From positions 1 through 64,000 of the forward strand of contig JAVBNT010000001.1 in the NCBI GenBank assembly GCA_031551355.1: a stretch of 64,000 bases of DNA, in the 5' to 3' direction. The translations under genes and the position numbers were made by a program. Below, piece by piece: positions 8,675 through 18,300 of this stretch; the first letter of the stretch is position 1; the number at the start of each line of letters is the position of its first letter. The stretch is from JAVBNT01 sp031551355. Lineage in GTDB: Bacteria > Vulcanimicrobiota > CADAWZ01. Below the pieces are notes generated by a model. It made no database searches and had not been told where the DNA came from. It saw only the letters and a list, made by a program, of their open reading frames with translations.

Positions 8675-9007
8675 TCACCTTTTATTTTTTCTGCTCTTGT
8701 TTAATTTAAATTCCGCATAGAATTTAATGAATAATGAGGTTATAACGGCTATTATGAAAGCAGCCATAAGATTAAAACGGATATCGCTGTTCCCTAACCA
8801 CAGAGAATACAGAGAAAAAAATCCAAAGAGAAGGCCGGAGAACAGCATGATAGGAAAGATAATATGCTGCTGTGTTGTGAAAAACATTATACTATGTAAT
8901 AATTCCAGGTGTTTTTCGCTATCATTTTTGTCGTAATGTTCAGAGAATGATGCTTCGATTATTTCTTGAGACTGCTTTTTATTGATTTTTTTTTGTTTTT
9001 TGGCCAT
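8675..9007 (-). CDS. Small two-helix membrane protein, unknown
   Basis: 110-residue hypothetical protein. A Lys/Gln-rich start is followed by an acidic stretch (residues 17-35), then two hydrophobic segments (about 48-68 and 77-95) and a Lys/Arg-rich tail. This predicts an integral membrane protein with both ends in the cytoplasm. AAAGG lies seven bases before the ATG. It is separated from the amidase gene upstream by that gene's terminator, so it is probably a separate unit. I do not recognise the family. Confidence 0.55.
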   Translation of the reverse strand: MAKKQKKINKKQSQEIIEASFSEHYDKNDSEKHLELLHSIMFFTTQQHIIFPIMLFSGLLFGFFSLYSLWLGNSDIRFNLMAAFIIAVITSLFIKFYAEFKLNKSRKNKR

Positions 9008-9084
9008 TCTATACCTTTTTATAGAGCATATATTTAATTTTGTTAAGTGTTTTTGATTAAAATTCTTTTACAAATTGAGCTGTT

Positions 9085-9125
9085 AAAAAAGGCCGCCCCG
9101 TTTTCTTTAACGAGACAGCCTTTTT
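9085..9125 (-). terminator. Intrinsic terminator of the amidase gene
   Basis: Stem of about 16 base pairs including G-U pairs, between 9087-9102 and 9109-9124, with A and T runs on the outside. It lies 25 bases past the amidase stop. The loop side (TTAACGAGACAGCC) is nearly the same as the terminator at 55282-55319. Confidence 0.75.
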
Positions 9126-9149
9126 ATTTGGCTTGCTTTAAAAAAACTT

Positions 9150-10958
9150 TTATTTACTGGCGGAACTGCGCTTTGAAGTGGCTATTCTGCCGTTTCCGTA
9201 TTTGCTGACGTAGATACCCAGTCCGTCGGCAATACTCAGTGCTACTTTCTGAAGGAATTCATCCTGTGTAAGCATTTTTGCTTCTTCATTGTTGCTAATA
9301 AAACCGGCTTCTACAAGTACTGCCGGTATTGATGTTTTTGATATTACATAAAATTTATCTCTTACGGCACCTCTGTCTTTGCGCTGAGTTTTGTCTGCGA
9401 GTGACTGCTGTATTTCAACGGCCAGGTTTTTATCACAATCCTTATACCAGTGAGTTGAGACTCCCGAAGCCTCGCTGTTGGTGCTTGCATTTATATGTAC
9501 ACTGACGAATAAGTCAGCTTTTTTTCCTATTTCCACTCTGGCTCCGAGTTCTTCACTGTCGGGGGAACCTGCATATGAAACGTCGCGGTCTGTTTGTCTT
9601 GTCATTATAACTTCGAAGCCGCGCGCTCTTAGTATTTCAGCCAGACGCATAGAGATATCGAGAGTAATATTTTTTTCGGCAAGTCCGAGAGATTTATTAC
9701 ATGCGCCATGATCTCCGCCGCCGTGACCCGGATCTATACAGATGATATGGCCGTCACCTTTGATATATGCCGCTGTGCTGTCTGTTGTTCCTCTGCCGGA
9801 CAGTTTCAGCGAATAGGGGCTTTGAATTCTGGCACCGAATTTCAATGAAATTGATGTTTCACTGTTTTGGGTTATGTCACAGCTTGAGGGAGATGTGAGA
9901 TCTATTACTATTCTGCTGCTGCCTTCGGGGCCGGGTTCAAACTGTGCGGCTCTTGCTGATTTTGCCAACTGGTGCTCTATAATTGTTTCCTTATTTTCAA
10001 GCGCCATTTTACAGGCCGGTATTTCCAGTATAAATCTGTTGTCGGGATCTTTAAAACGTGACCATTTGTAATCGAAAGGAGATGATGTTGTTATTGTGAT
10101 GGTAAGTGTTTTTTCGTCTGATGAAATTTCAAGATTTTTAAGTTCGGTAGGTTCTGATTTTGCTTTGACTGTCTTTTCTTCTTTGCTCTCTATTTTAATG
10201 GTATTGTTTTTAAGACTGTTTTTTTCCGCCTGTGCTGCGGTTTCGGATGTATTTATCATCAGAGACATTGTATTCGGAAGTATCTGTGTGGCAGGAGATA
10301 CCGATTTTATATTGTTTTTGTCAAGGGTAAGAACAGCATAAGACGTTTCCTGAAGGTATTCTTCAAATGTAAGGTTTGTATTTTGGCTTGCTGATATGCC
10401 CTGTTTTATTCCCTGATCTCTGAATTTTATGATTATTTTATTTCCTATTTCTTCTATGGAAGGAGGGTTTACTTTTCCGCTGGAAGTTACGGACAATAAT
10501 CCGTTGTTCATGGTTATGCCGGTAAGGAGCGGGAACAGCGTGCAGCTCATTTTTTCATTGCTGAATATATATGAGTAATCAACCGCGTCTACAAACGTTC
10601 TAAGGTTAAGATAGAAATTCTTATCCCGTCCTTGTCTTGTCTGTATTGCTGAAGTGTTATTTTTCCCTTTTGATTTAAAAATTGTGTTTATTCCGTTTTT
10701 TGTTATTGTTATTTCGTCACATTGTTTATTTAGTGACGAAGTTGTGCCGGTTGCCGCGCAAATTTTTTCAAAAACCGGATTTTTAACGGATATAAAGATT
10801 TGGTTTTCTTTGGAAAGCAAGCATTCCTCCGGGATGTACTCTCCGGAGACATTAAAATCTGCTTTTATAGTATCTGTCTTTATTGCAAATACAGGTGATG
10901 ATATGAATATAAAAATAGATGTGAGTATAAAACAGAATGAATAAACTCTTTTAAACAT
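9150..10958 (-). CDS. Secreted N-acetylmuramoyl-L-alanine amidase (AMIN + Amidase_3)
   Basis: 602-residue cell-wall hydrolase cutting the amide bond between MurNAc and the stem peptide. Residues 1-25 are a Sec signal peptide ending in PVFA. An AMIN-like peptidoglycan-targeting region lies around 270-370, and a second beta-rich region before it may be a diverged copy. The catalytic Amidase_3 domain occupies about 400-590. Its zinc ligands are H412 (DPGHGG), E428 (LAEKN) and H488 (SVHINAS), and the catalytic Glu is E550 (VEAGF). This layout is that of AmiA/B/C-type daughter-cell separation enzymes. Its divergent neighbour is ftsZ, which fits a role in division. AAAGGAA precedes the start. Confidence 0.9.
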   Translation of the reverse strand: MFKRVYSFCFILTSIFIFISSPVFAIKTDTIKADFNVSGEYIPEECLLSKENQIFISVKNPVFEKICAATGTTSSLNKQCDEITITKNGINTIFKSKGKNNTSAIQTRQGRDKNFYLNLRTFVDAVDYSYIFSNEKMSCTLFPLLTGITMNNGLLSVTSSGKVNPPSIEEIGNKIIIKFRDQGIKQGISASQNTNLTFEEYLQETSYAVLTLDKNNIKSVSPATQILPNTMSLMINTSETAAQAEKNSLKNNTIKIESKEEKTVKAKSEPTELKNLEISSDEKTLTITITTSSPFDYKWSRFKDPDNRFILEIPACKMALENKETIIEHQLAKSARAAQFEPGPEGSSRIVIDLTSPSSCDITQNSETSISLKFGARIQSPYSLKLSGRGTTDSTAAYIKGDGHIICIDPGHGGGDHGACNKSLGLAEKNITLDISMRLAEILRARGFEVIMTRQTDRDVSYAGSPDSEELGARVEIGKKADLFVSVHINASTNSEASGVSTHWYKDCDKNLAVEIQQSLADKTQRKDRGAVRDKFYVISKTSIPAVLVEAGFISNNEEAKMLTQDEFLQKVALSIADGLGIYVSKYGNGRIATSKRSSASK

Positions 10959-11341
10959 AGGAAAAACATTCCTTTCCGAATAAAAATTTTAAGGCGTTTT
11001 TCGGATAGAATGTTGTGCTTTTGAAAACATAACATAATTTTTAAGTTTTAGAAATGCCTTAATTTGGGCCGTAAAAGCAATTCTAAAAAATAATGGAAAA
11101 CACTCTGACTTACAATAATTTTATGTTTAAAATAAAAATCCTTCTTAATCCGTTATTTATTTTTAATATTTTTTAAAAACTTTAGTATTTGATTTTTTAC
11201 ATAGTCGAAACATTAAGAGGATATTTCCCCTTGTCTGTGAAATCTATTATTGTTTTGTGAAGTTTATTTTATTGAATACCTGCAAGCATCTTTTGTTTGT
11301 GCGGTTTTTTACTTGTTGTCAGAGTCTTAGGAGGATTTTTT
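10959..11341. other. Divergent amidase/ftsZ intergenic region
   Basis: 383 very AT-rich bases between the divergent amidase and ftsZ starts. Several -10-like and -35-like words occur but none are paired at a standard distance, so I do not call a promoter. No RNA gene or repeat is seen. Confidence 0.4.
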
Positions 11342-12814
11342 ATGACGAATAACGATAGTGCGGATACCGTTAAAGATATGGAATCCCAGGGTATTTCCGC
11401 TAAAAACACGGAACCTCAGCAGATAAAGCATGAGCCTCAGTCTGCCATGCAAACGTCCATTGAAGATTTATTGCGTGCGAATTCACAGCAGCAAAGGACT
11501 GTAGAGGCAGCAGTTTCTGTTGCTGCGGAGCAACAGCCGCCAGTGCATAAAAGCCCGTTGCCGGCACCTAAGCCGGTCGATAAACCTAAAAGCGACGCAA
11601 GCTCACAGAGTTATTCATTGCCTCATCAGATACCTCAGCAGGCAAACCAGCCGCAAAACCAGGGGCAGCAGGGGCAGGCGCAGAGAGTTCAAGCTACAAG
11701 ACCTCAGCAGAACAGAAGCTATATAGAGAGAGCTGCGGGAATAAAGGTTGTCGGAGTCGGTGGGGCAGGTTGTAATGCTATTGAACGTATGATGGAAGAA
11801 GGTATGACGGGCGTTGAGTTTATCGCTATAAACACCGATCAACAGGCTTTGAGCCTTAATCATGCGACAACAAAAATAGTTATTGGCGAAAAAGTTACTA
11901 AAGGGCGTGGGGCCGGTTCTGATCCGGAAGTCGGACGGCGTGCCATGGAGCAGAGTGCGGAAGAGATCAAGATGAGAATAGCCGGTGCGGACCTTGTTTT
12001 TATTGCTGCCGGTATGGGAGGAGGAACCGGAACCGGAGCAGCGCCGCTAGTTGCCGATATTGCAAAAAAAGCCGGGGCTTTGACGGTTGCCGTAGTTACA
12101 AAGCCTTTTCCTTTTGAGGGATCTCATAGAATGAGAATTGCCAGAGAAGGCATAATGGAACTTTCAAGCAGGGTGGATACGCTTATAACCGTACCTAATG
12201 AAAAGCTGATGTCTATTGCCAACAAAGATCTTTCACTGCTCGGTGCTTTCAGGAAGGTTGACGATATATTACGCAGCGGCGTCAGAGGTATAACTGATAT
12301 AATTTTACAGACAGGAATCATAAATGTTGATTTTGCGGATATTCAGTCTGTATTGCTCAACGGCGGTTCATCACAGGTTGGTATCGGCAGTGCTGCCGGT
12401 CCGGACAGAGCTGTTATGGCCGCTCAGAACGCGATCTTCAGTCCGCTTTTGGAAACGTCGATAGATGGTGCAAAAGCTATTCTTTTCAATGTGACCGGTG
12501 ATTCTACAATGTCTCTTTATGAAGTAAAGGCGGCTGCCGATATTATTGTTAATGCTGCCGATTCCGAAGCCAGAATTGTTTTTGGTTCGGTTGTGGATGA
12601 AAGACTCACAAACGGCGAAGTTGTTATAACGGTTATTGCGACAGGACTGACGACGGATACTGAGCGTGAGGCAATGGCTTTGGAAGCCAGACATCAGGAA
12701 ACAGCCGATATTCTCAGCCGCAGTCATACAACTGTTGAATCGTATTCTTCGGATGATGATATGGATATGCCGGCAATATTGAGACGTAACAAAATGAAGG
12801 CGTTGTCAAGCTAG
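11342..12814 (+). CDS. ftsZ: Cell division GTPase FtsZ with long N-terminal extension
   Basis: 490-residue tubulin-like GTPase that forms the division ring. The GTP-binding GVGGAG starts near residue 138, the signature GGGTGTGAAP near 226, and the T7-loop catalytic segment reads NVDFAD. The C-terminal tail ends with a DMPAILRR peptide like the usual FtsA/ZipA/SepF-binding motif. The odd part is the first ~130 residues, rich in Gln, Pro, Ser and Ala, where FtsZ normally has 10-20. The start at 11342 is firm: AGGAGG lies five bases upstream. An ATG at 11297 would only add 15 residues. No dcw-cluster genes flank it; the divergent amidase is the only envelope neighbour. Confidence 0.95.
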   Translation: MTNNDSADTVKDMESQGISAKNTEPQQIKHEPQSAMQTSIEDLLRANSQQQRTVEAAVSVAAEQQPPVHKSPLPAPKPVDKPKSDASSQSYSLPHQIPQQANQPQNQGQQGQAQRVQATRPQQNRSYIERAAGIKVVGVGGAGCNAIERMMEEGMTGVEFIAINTDQQALSLNHATTKIVIGEKVTKGRGAGSDPEVGRRAMEQSAEEIKMRIAGADLVFIAAGMGGGTGTGAAPLVADIAKKAGALTVAVVTKPFPFEGSHRMRIAREGIMELSSRVDTLITVPNEKLMSIANKDLSLLGAFRKVDDILRSGVRGITDIILQTGIINVDFADIQSVLLNGGSSQVGIGSAAGPDRAVMAAQNAIFSPLLETSIDGAKAILFNVTGDSTMSLYEVKAAADIIVNAADSEARIVFGSVVDERLTNGEVVITVIATGLTTDTEREAMALEARHQETADILSRSHTTVESYSSDDDMDMPAILRRNKMKALSS

Positions 12815-12825
12815 ACTCGTTTGCT

Positions 12826-12842
12826 GCCGGTTTTTAAGACCG
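12826..12842 (+). terminator. Weak hairpin after ftsZ
   Basis: CCGGT and ACCGG pair around a short loop shortly after the ftsZ stop. No good T-run follows, so it may only attenuate transcription into the next gene. Confidence 0.25.
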
Positions 12843-12885
12843 GTCCGGCTAATTTGATGGTGCTGTAAATTATTTAGGAGTTCTT

Positions 12886-13380
12886 ATGTCGGATAAGTTT
12901 AAGGGAAAGCCTTTTAGAAAAGCTTTTAAACAGTCATGCAATTTTATGAAGCCGTCAAAAATGATGAAAAACGGCAGGATGATTGATGCTAAGTGCTGTA
13001 CTGCGTATATTCCTGGGTTTGAAGTAACTGAGGATCGTTCGGTATGTGAGCATTGCTCAGTTCCCGATATGGGAGTGAAGGGTGACAGGTGTCGTTTTTT
13101 TGTGCCGCTGGATCTGCCGGCGAATGCACCTACACGCTGGTATTGCAGGTTGCTGGGAAATAAGTATATAGAACCGGAACAGTGTACTCCTGCTCAATGT
13201 CAGTATTATGATCCTGTTGATAACCTGAAATGGGAGATTGGCCGTCCTGTGAGCGTTCAGGATAAGCAGAATGTCCAAAATAAAGAGGCAGGCTCTTCGC
13301 TGAAAAAATTGATACCGAAATCTCCTCAGATAAAAAAATCCGTTAGTAATAATGATAGTGACGGGTTTGAATATTTCTAA
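12886..13380 (+). CDS. Cysteine-rich protein ahead of the superoxide reductase operon
   Basis: 164 residues, unknown function. The first 110 residues carry about nine cysteines, including a CC pair and a CEHC motif followed by single Cys in a CRFF and a WYCR context, and a C-x4-C pair. This would suit an Fe-S cluster or zinc. The last 50 residues are Lys/Ser-rich and look disordered. AGGAG precedes the ATG. Its stop is 28 bases before the desulfoferrodoxin start, so it probably shares the transcript. That placement suggests a redox or metal role, but this is inference. Confidence 0.65.
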   Translation: MSDKFKGKPFRKAFKQSCNFMKPSKMMKNGRMIDAKCCTAYIPGFEVTEDRSVCEHCSVPDMGVKGDRCRFFVPLDLPANAPTRWYCRLLGNKYIEPEQCTPAQCQYYDPVDNLKWEIGRPVSVQDKQNVQNKEAGSSLKKLIPKSPQIKKSVSNNDSDGFEYF

Positions 13381-13408
13381 AATCAAAAAAAATAAGGGGG
13401 ATTGTTTT

Positions 13409-13780
13409 ATGATTAGAAAAGAGATTTATAAATGTGAAGTATGTGGAAATATAGTAGAGGTGCTTCATCCGGCCGACGGAACTTTGACTTGTTGTGAAAA
13501 ACCGATGAAGCATTTTGTAGAAAATACTGTAGATGCTGCCAAAGAGAAGCATCTACCTGTTAAAGAGATTAAAGACGGCGGCCTTTTGGTCAAAGTCGGC
13601 TCTGTAGCGCATCCGATGGAAGAAAAGCATTATATTGAATGGATCGAGATTATCGACGGTGAAAAGAGCAGCCGTCATTTTCTCAAACCGGGAGAAACTC
13701 CGGAAGCATTCTTCTGCTGCGCTTCCGAAGGTGTTGTTGCTCGTGAATACTGCAATCTGCACGGCCTCTGGAAGGCATAG
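13409..13780 (+). CDS. dfx: Desulfoferrodoxin (superoxide reductase)
   Basis: 123-residue two-domain superoxide reductase that turns superoxide into hydrogen peroxide using reduced rubredoxin. The N-terminal desulforedoxin domain has the C-x2-C (CEVC) and CC cysteines for the Fe(Cys)4 site. The catalytic domain shows the SVAHPMEEKHYIEW histidines and the C-terminal EYCNLHGLW with the Cys and His of the Fe(His)4Cys centre. The start is set at 13409, where AAGGGGG lies upstream; an earlier in-frame ATG at 13352 overlaps the previous gene and lacks such a site. It is followed by the flavodiiron and rubredoxin genes, a classic anaerobe oxygen-defence operon. Confidence 0.95.
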   Translation: MIRKEIYKCEVCGNIVEVLHPADGTLTCCEKPMKHFVENTVDAAKEKHLPVKEIKDGGLLVKVGSVAHPMEEKHYIEWIEIIDGEKSSRHFLKPGETPEAFFCCASEGVVAREYCNLHGLWKA

Positions 13781-13804
13781 TAATTTTGGGGAGGTATTTG
13801 AATT

Positions 13805-15007
13805 ATGATGCCTGTTGAAATTAAAAAGGGTTTGTGGCAGTTGCCTGTTGTAGACTGGAATGTGCGTGATTTTCATGGATATTCCGTTTATCAGGGTACG
13901 ACGTACAATACCTATCTTGCGGTTGGCGATAAGATTACTCTGTTTGATACGGTAAAAAAAGATTTTGCCGGTGATTTGCTGGGTATGATTGCCAAAATTG
14001 TCGATCCTGCAAAGATAGATTATATTGTCGTAAACCACGCAGAGCCCGATCATTCCGGAGCCCTTCCTGCTATTGTAGAAGCTGTTTGTCCTGAAAAGAT
14101 TTTTTGCAGCGCGGTATGTAAAAATGCGCTGATGGATCATTTTCATGACGATACGATGCCATTTTCCATTCTGACAAACGGCAGTGAAACCGATATCGGC
14201 GGACGCACCCTTTATTTCATGGAAACCAGAATGCTCCATTGGCCGGACAGTTGTTTCTCTTATTTAAAAGAGGATAAGGTCCTGATCTCAAGTGACGCAT
14301 TCGGCCATCATTGGGCAACAAGTGAGCGTTATGACGATGAGGTTGATTTTTCCAAACTAATGAGACAGTGCGCAAAATATTATGCCAATATTATTTTGCC
14401 GTATTCGAATATGGTTCAGAAAGTTTTGTCTTCAGTTTCATCCCTTAATCTTGAGATCGATGTAATCGCTCCGGATCATGGGCTTATGTGGAGAAAAAAT
14501 ATTCCGGCCATATTGTCTGCTTATGACGAATGGAGCCGCCACTGTCTTAAAAATAAAGCGGTTATAGTCTATGATACAATGTGGAAAAGCACGGAAAAAA
14601 TGGCTTTGTCGATCTTGGATGGCCTTAAATCGGAAGGCATTAATACCGAGCTGATGAGCCTGACTCATAACCACAGAAGTGAAGTGATGACTGATATTCT
14701 TGATGCTTCGGTTGTTGTCTTCGGCTCTCCGACCCTTAACAACGGTATGCTGCCTTCCGTAAATGATATGCTCTGTTATATGAAAGGTCTGAAACCTGCA
14801 GGCGGACGTATCGGCGGACTTTTTGGTTCTTATGGGTGGAGCGGCGAGGCCGTTGCCGAAATGAAAGAATATATGGTTAAGGCAGGATTGGAAATGCCGG
14901 AAGAGCCTTTAAAGACAAAGTATGTCCCGGACAGTGATGTTTTGGACCAATGCTTTGAATATGGACGTACTCTTGCGAGGCATTCGGCGGCAAAAATCTG
15001 TGTCTGA
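13805..15007 (+). CDS. FprA-type flavodiiron protein
   Basis: 400-residue flavodiiron protein reducing oxygen (or nitric oxide) to water (or nitrous oxide). The N-terminal metallo-beta-lactamase-like domain carries the diiron ligands H78, E80, D82 and H83 (HAEPDH), followed by a SDAFGHHW segment and an APDHG segment. From about residue 260 a flavodoxin domain begins with VYDTMWKST, with GSPTLNNG and GSYGWSG as FMN-binding loops. GGGGAGG precedes two adjacent ATGs (13805 and 13808). It takes electrons from rubredoxin, which is encoded next. There is no fused rubredoxin or flavin reductase domain. Confidence 0.95.
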   Translation: MMPVEIKKGLWQLPVVDWNVRDFHGYSVYQGTTYNTYLAVGDKITLFDTVKKDFAGDLLGMIAKIVDPAKIDYIVVNHAEPDHSGALPAIVEAVCPEKIFCSAVCKNALMDHFHDDTMPFSILTNGSETDIGGRTLYFMETRMLHWPDSCFSYLKEDKVLISSDAFGHHWATSERYDDEVDFSKLMRQCAKYYANIILPYSNMVQKVLSSVSSLNLEIDVIAPDHGLMWRKNIPAILSAYDEWSRHCLKNKAVIVYDTMWKSTEKMALSILDGLKSEGINTELMSLTHNHRSEVMTDILDASVVVFGSPTLNNGMLPSVNDMLCYMKGLKPAGGRIGGLFGSYGWSGEAVAEMKEYMVKAGLEMPEEPLKTKYVPDSDVLDQCFEYGRTLARHSAAKICV

Positions 15008-15059
15008 TGGTTTTTAATTAAATAAAAATACGTTTTATTAAGAAATAAGGAGGTTTTTT

Positions 15060-15215
15060 ATGAAATATAAATGCGAAGTATGCGGTTATGTATATGATCC
15101 TGCTATAGGTGATGGAGACGGAGCTGCTCCGGGTACATCTTTTGAATCATTGCCGTCCGACTGGGTTTGCCCGGTTTGCGGCGTGGGCAAGGATGATTTT
15201 TCACCCGAAGAATAA
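15060..15215 (+). CDS. Rubredoxin
   Basis: 51-residue one-iron electron carrier. The four iron ligands are C5 and C8 (CEVCG) and C37 and C40 (CPVCG), spaced as in all rubredoxins. The Y-x-Y-DP and DWVCP signatures are present. AGGAGG precedes the ATG at 15060. It closes the operon after the superoxide reductase and flavodiiron genes and is their likely electron donor. Confidence 0.95.
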   Translation: MKYKCEVCGYVYDPAIGDGDGAAPGTSFESLPSDWVCPVCGVGKDDFSPEE

Positions 15216-15248
15216 TTTTCCATAATTTTGTATGATCGTATAATTTTT

Positions 15249-15278
15249 GGGAGAAGGTATAAAAAAATATCTTCTCCC
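15249..15278 (+). terminator. Hairpin after rubredoxin operon
   Basis: GGGAGAAG (15249-15256) pairs with CTTCTCCC (15271-15278) with a few more A-T pairs inward. The following bases are T-rich but broken, so it is a moderate terminator. Confidence 0.55.
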
Positions 15279-15369
15279 TGACTCATTTTATTTGTCATTA
15301 TTATTTATAACTGCGAGACCTTATTTTATCCAAATTTAGTTATGATTTCTGAAAGGATTATTATTTGTT

Positions 15370-18300
15370 ATGACTAGCAATTTAAAGAATAAGCAGGGAG
15401 ATATGCTTGTTATTTCCGTGTGTTTCTTTCTATCCGGTATGTGTGGGCTTATTTATCAGGTTCTTTGGACGAAGATGCTTGGGCTTGTTTTTGGACATAC
15501 GACTCTTGCCATCAGCACAGTTGTTACTGCTTTTTTGGCCGGTCTGGCATTGGGAAGCTTTATACTGGGGAGAATTGCTGATAAAAAAGATAATCCTTTT
15601 CAAAAACTTTCGTCTTTAGGCGGCCCTTGGCAGATAACTTCGTATTGTGTTATGGAAATAACGATCGGAGTTTTTTGCTTTTTGACTCCCTGGCTTTTTA
15701 AGCTTGTGGAGGTCATTTATCTGCAATGTGTTGACTGGTCGCCGTTTTCTTTGAATTTACTGCGTTTCCTCCTTTGTGCTATTGTAATGATTATCCCTAC
15801 AATGGCTATGGGGGCGACCCTGCCGCTTATCTCCAAATTTTTAATTTCAACAAACCGCGAAGTCGGAGAGAAGCTGGGATTTATTTATTCAATAAATACT
15901 GCCGGCTCCGTATTGGGAACTTTTTTGGCCGGATTTGTACTTATCCCTAATGCAGGAATATCATCAACATTACTGTGTGCTGCCATTCTTAATGTTGGTA
16001 TCGGCATTTTTCTGTTAAGTTACGGCAGAGGCATGCAGACGGATTCGCCGCCGGAAACCGGACAGAAAATTGTGGAAGCGGTCGTTGATGAAGCTAAGGA
16101 AAAAGATGCTGCTCCTGTCGCGGCTCAGCCTCGAAATGCAATAATTTCCGTTTTTGTTGTTGTTTTTGCCATGTCGGGATTTGCATCGCTTGTTTATGAA
16201 CTGGCCTGGAACCGCTCTTTGGCGTTGGCTTTGGGCAGTTCTACATATGCGTTCTCGGCGATGCTGGCGACATTTCTGTTTGGAACGGCTTTGGGGAGTT
16301 ATATTTTCAGTAAAATGTCGAAAACAAGAGATTTTGATTTCGGCTCTTTTGCAATCAACCAGTTTTTTATAGGAATTTCAAGTGTTATTTCCGTAATGTT
16401 ACTGGGACTGCTGCCGATTATTTTCGGTAAGCTCCTCAATTATATAAGTTCATCTTATAATCTCGTTATTGTTACCGATTTTATTTTATGCTTTCTGGCA
16501 ATGATTCTGCCGACTACTCTGATTGGCATTTCTTTTCCGCTTGCCGGAAAACTCTATACAAATAAAATAGAAAATTTGGGTAAGAGTATCGGTGATATCT
16601 ATGCCATTAATACGATCGGCAGTGTTTCCGGTTCTTTCCTCACCGGCTTTGTGCTGATGCCCTGGATTGGCGTTCAGCATACTATTTTCATTGCCGTCTG
16701 CTTTAATATGATTGGTGCTTTACTTCTGATCCTGCTTTCCTCGGGAAATGCAAGAGTCAAAGTTTCATGGGCCGTCGTGATTGTTGCCTGTATTTTGTCG
16801 GTGTTTTTTATTCCCAAGTGGGATAACAGGGTCATGGCTTCCGGTCTTTTCAGAGGGAAGGGATACAATGATACCGGCCGATTTGCAACTGAAGATGTTG
16901 TCTATTACAAAGACGGTATAAGTTGTTCCGTAGCTGTTATCAAAAGCGGTGAATCTATTTCACTAAAAGTTAATGGTAAGGCTGACGCCAGTAATGCAGC
17001 CGACATGTCGTCGCAGATTTTAGTGGGATATCTGCCTATTTTCTATCATAAGGACCCGCAATCGGTTTTTTTGCTGGGGCTTGGCAGCGGAGTTACTGCC
17101 GGAGCGGTTCTTGACCATCCGGCAGTTAAGAATTTGGAGTGTGTGGAAATCGAACCGGCAACAATGGATGCTGCAGCATTTTTTAGTAAATATAATAGAA
17201 ATGCCCTGGCTGACAGCAGGTTAAAAATGCATGTAGGTGACGGCAGAAACAGGCTTCTTTCCTCTAAGAAAAAATATGATGTTATCATTTCGGAGCCTTC
17301 AAATCCATGGATATCCGGAGTGGCAAGTCTTTTTTCAAAAGAGTACTTTGAGCTTTGTAAAAGCCGTTTGAATGATGACGGCGTCGCATGCATATGGCTT
17401 CAGCTTTATTCTATAAGCCCTGAAGATGTCAAAATGATTTTAACCACTGTTTCATCTGTATTTCCTGAAATGGATTTGTGGCTTAGCTACTCTGACTGTA
17501 TTATTGTCTGTTCGGAGAAACCATTGTTTTTTAAATACGACCAGTACCGTAAAGTAGCGGATAACTCCTCAACATTCAAAGATTACAAGCCTTTTTTGAA
17601 AATAAATCATCCGGATGAATTTTTTTCATATTATCTTACGAACAGAGCTTCAATAATTCCGTTAACTATTGGTAACAGGGTTAATACCGATGATCTGCTT
17701 TTTCTTGAATATTCCGCTCCTGTAAGTCTTTATAATGATTCTGCATTAACAAACCTTGACGGACTTTTTAGATATAAGACTTCTTTCTCACCTTCTTTTG
17801 AGGGAAATGTTGATTTGTCGCCGGATTTTTATTCCAGCGCATACGATGTCTGTAAGTCATACGTTCCATCTTTTGCCGATAGTTTGGTTGAGGAGGGGCT
17901 GAAAAGGTATAAAAATGAGTCTAAGCTTAATATCTGCACAGTTGATTCTCTGATAAATGCCAAAAAAATACCACAGGCGGAGGCCAGACTTGATTCACTG
18001 ATTAAGAGTGAACCTGAAAATCCGCAATATCTGCGCTTTAAGGCTGACCGTGAATATGAAATTTCAAGATATTCTCAGGCCGAGCTTTTTTATGAAAAAC
18101 TTTATAATTTGAAGGCTATGGATTCTATTGTTTTTATCAAGTATTTGACAGCTCTCCATCGAACCGGGCAATATGAAAAAATGCTGGAGCTTTCTGATGC
18201 GGCATTGAAAATGTATCCGGAAGGAAGCGATATATTTAATTTTACCAAGCTTGAAGCTTTGTATGCTCTTGGCCGTATTGAGGAAGCTGCTGTTTGCGCC

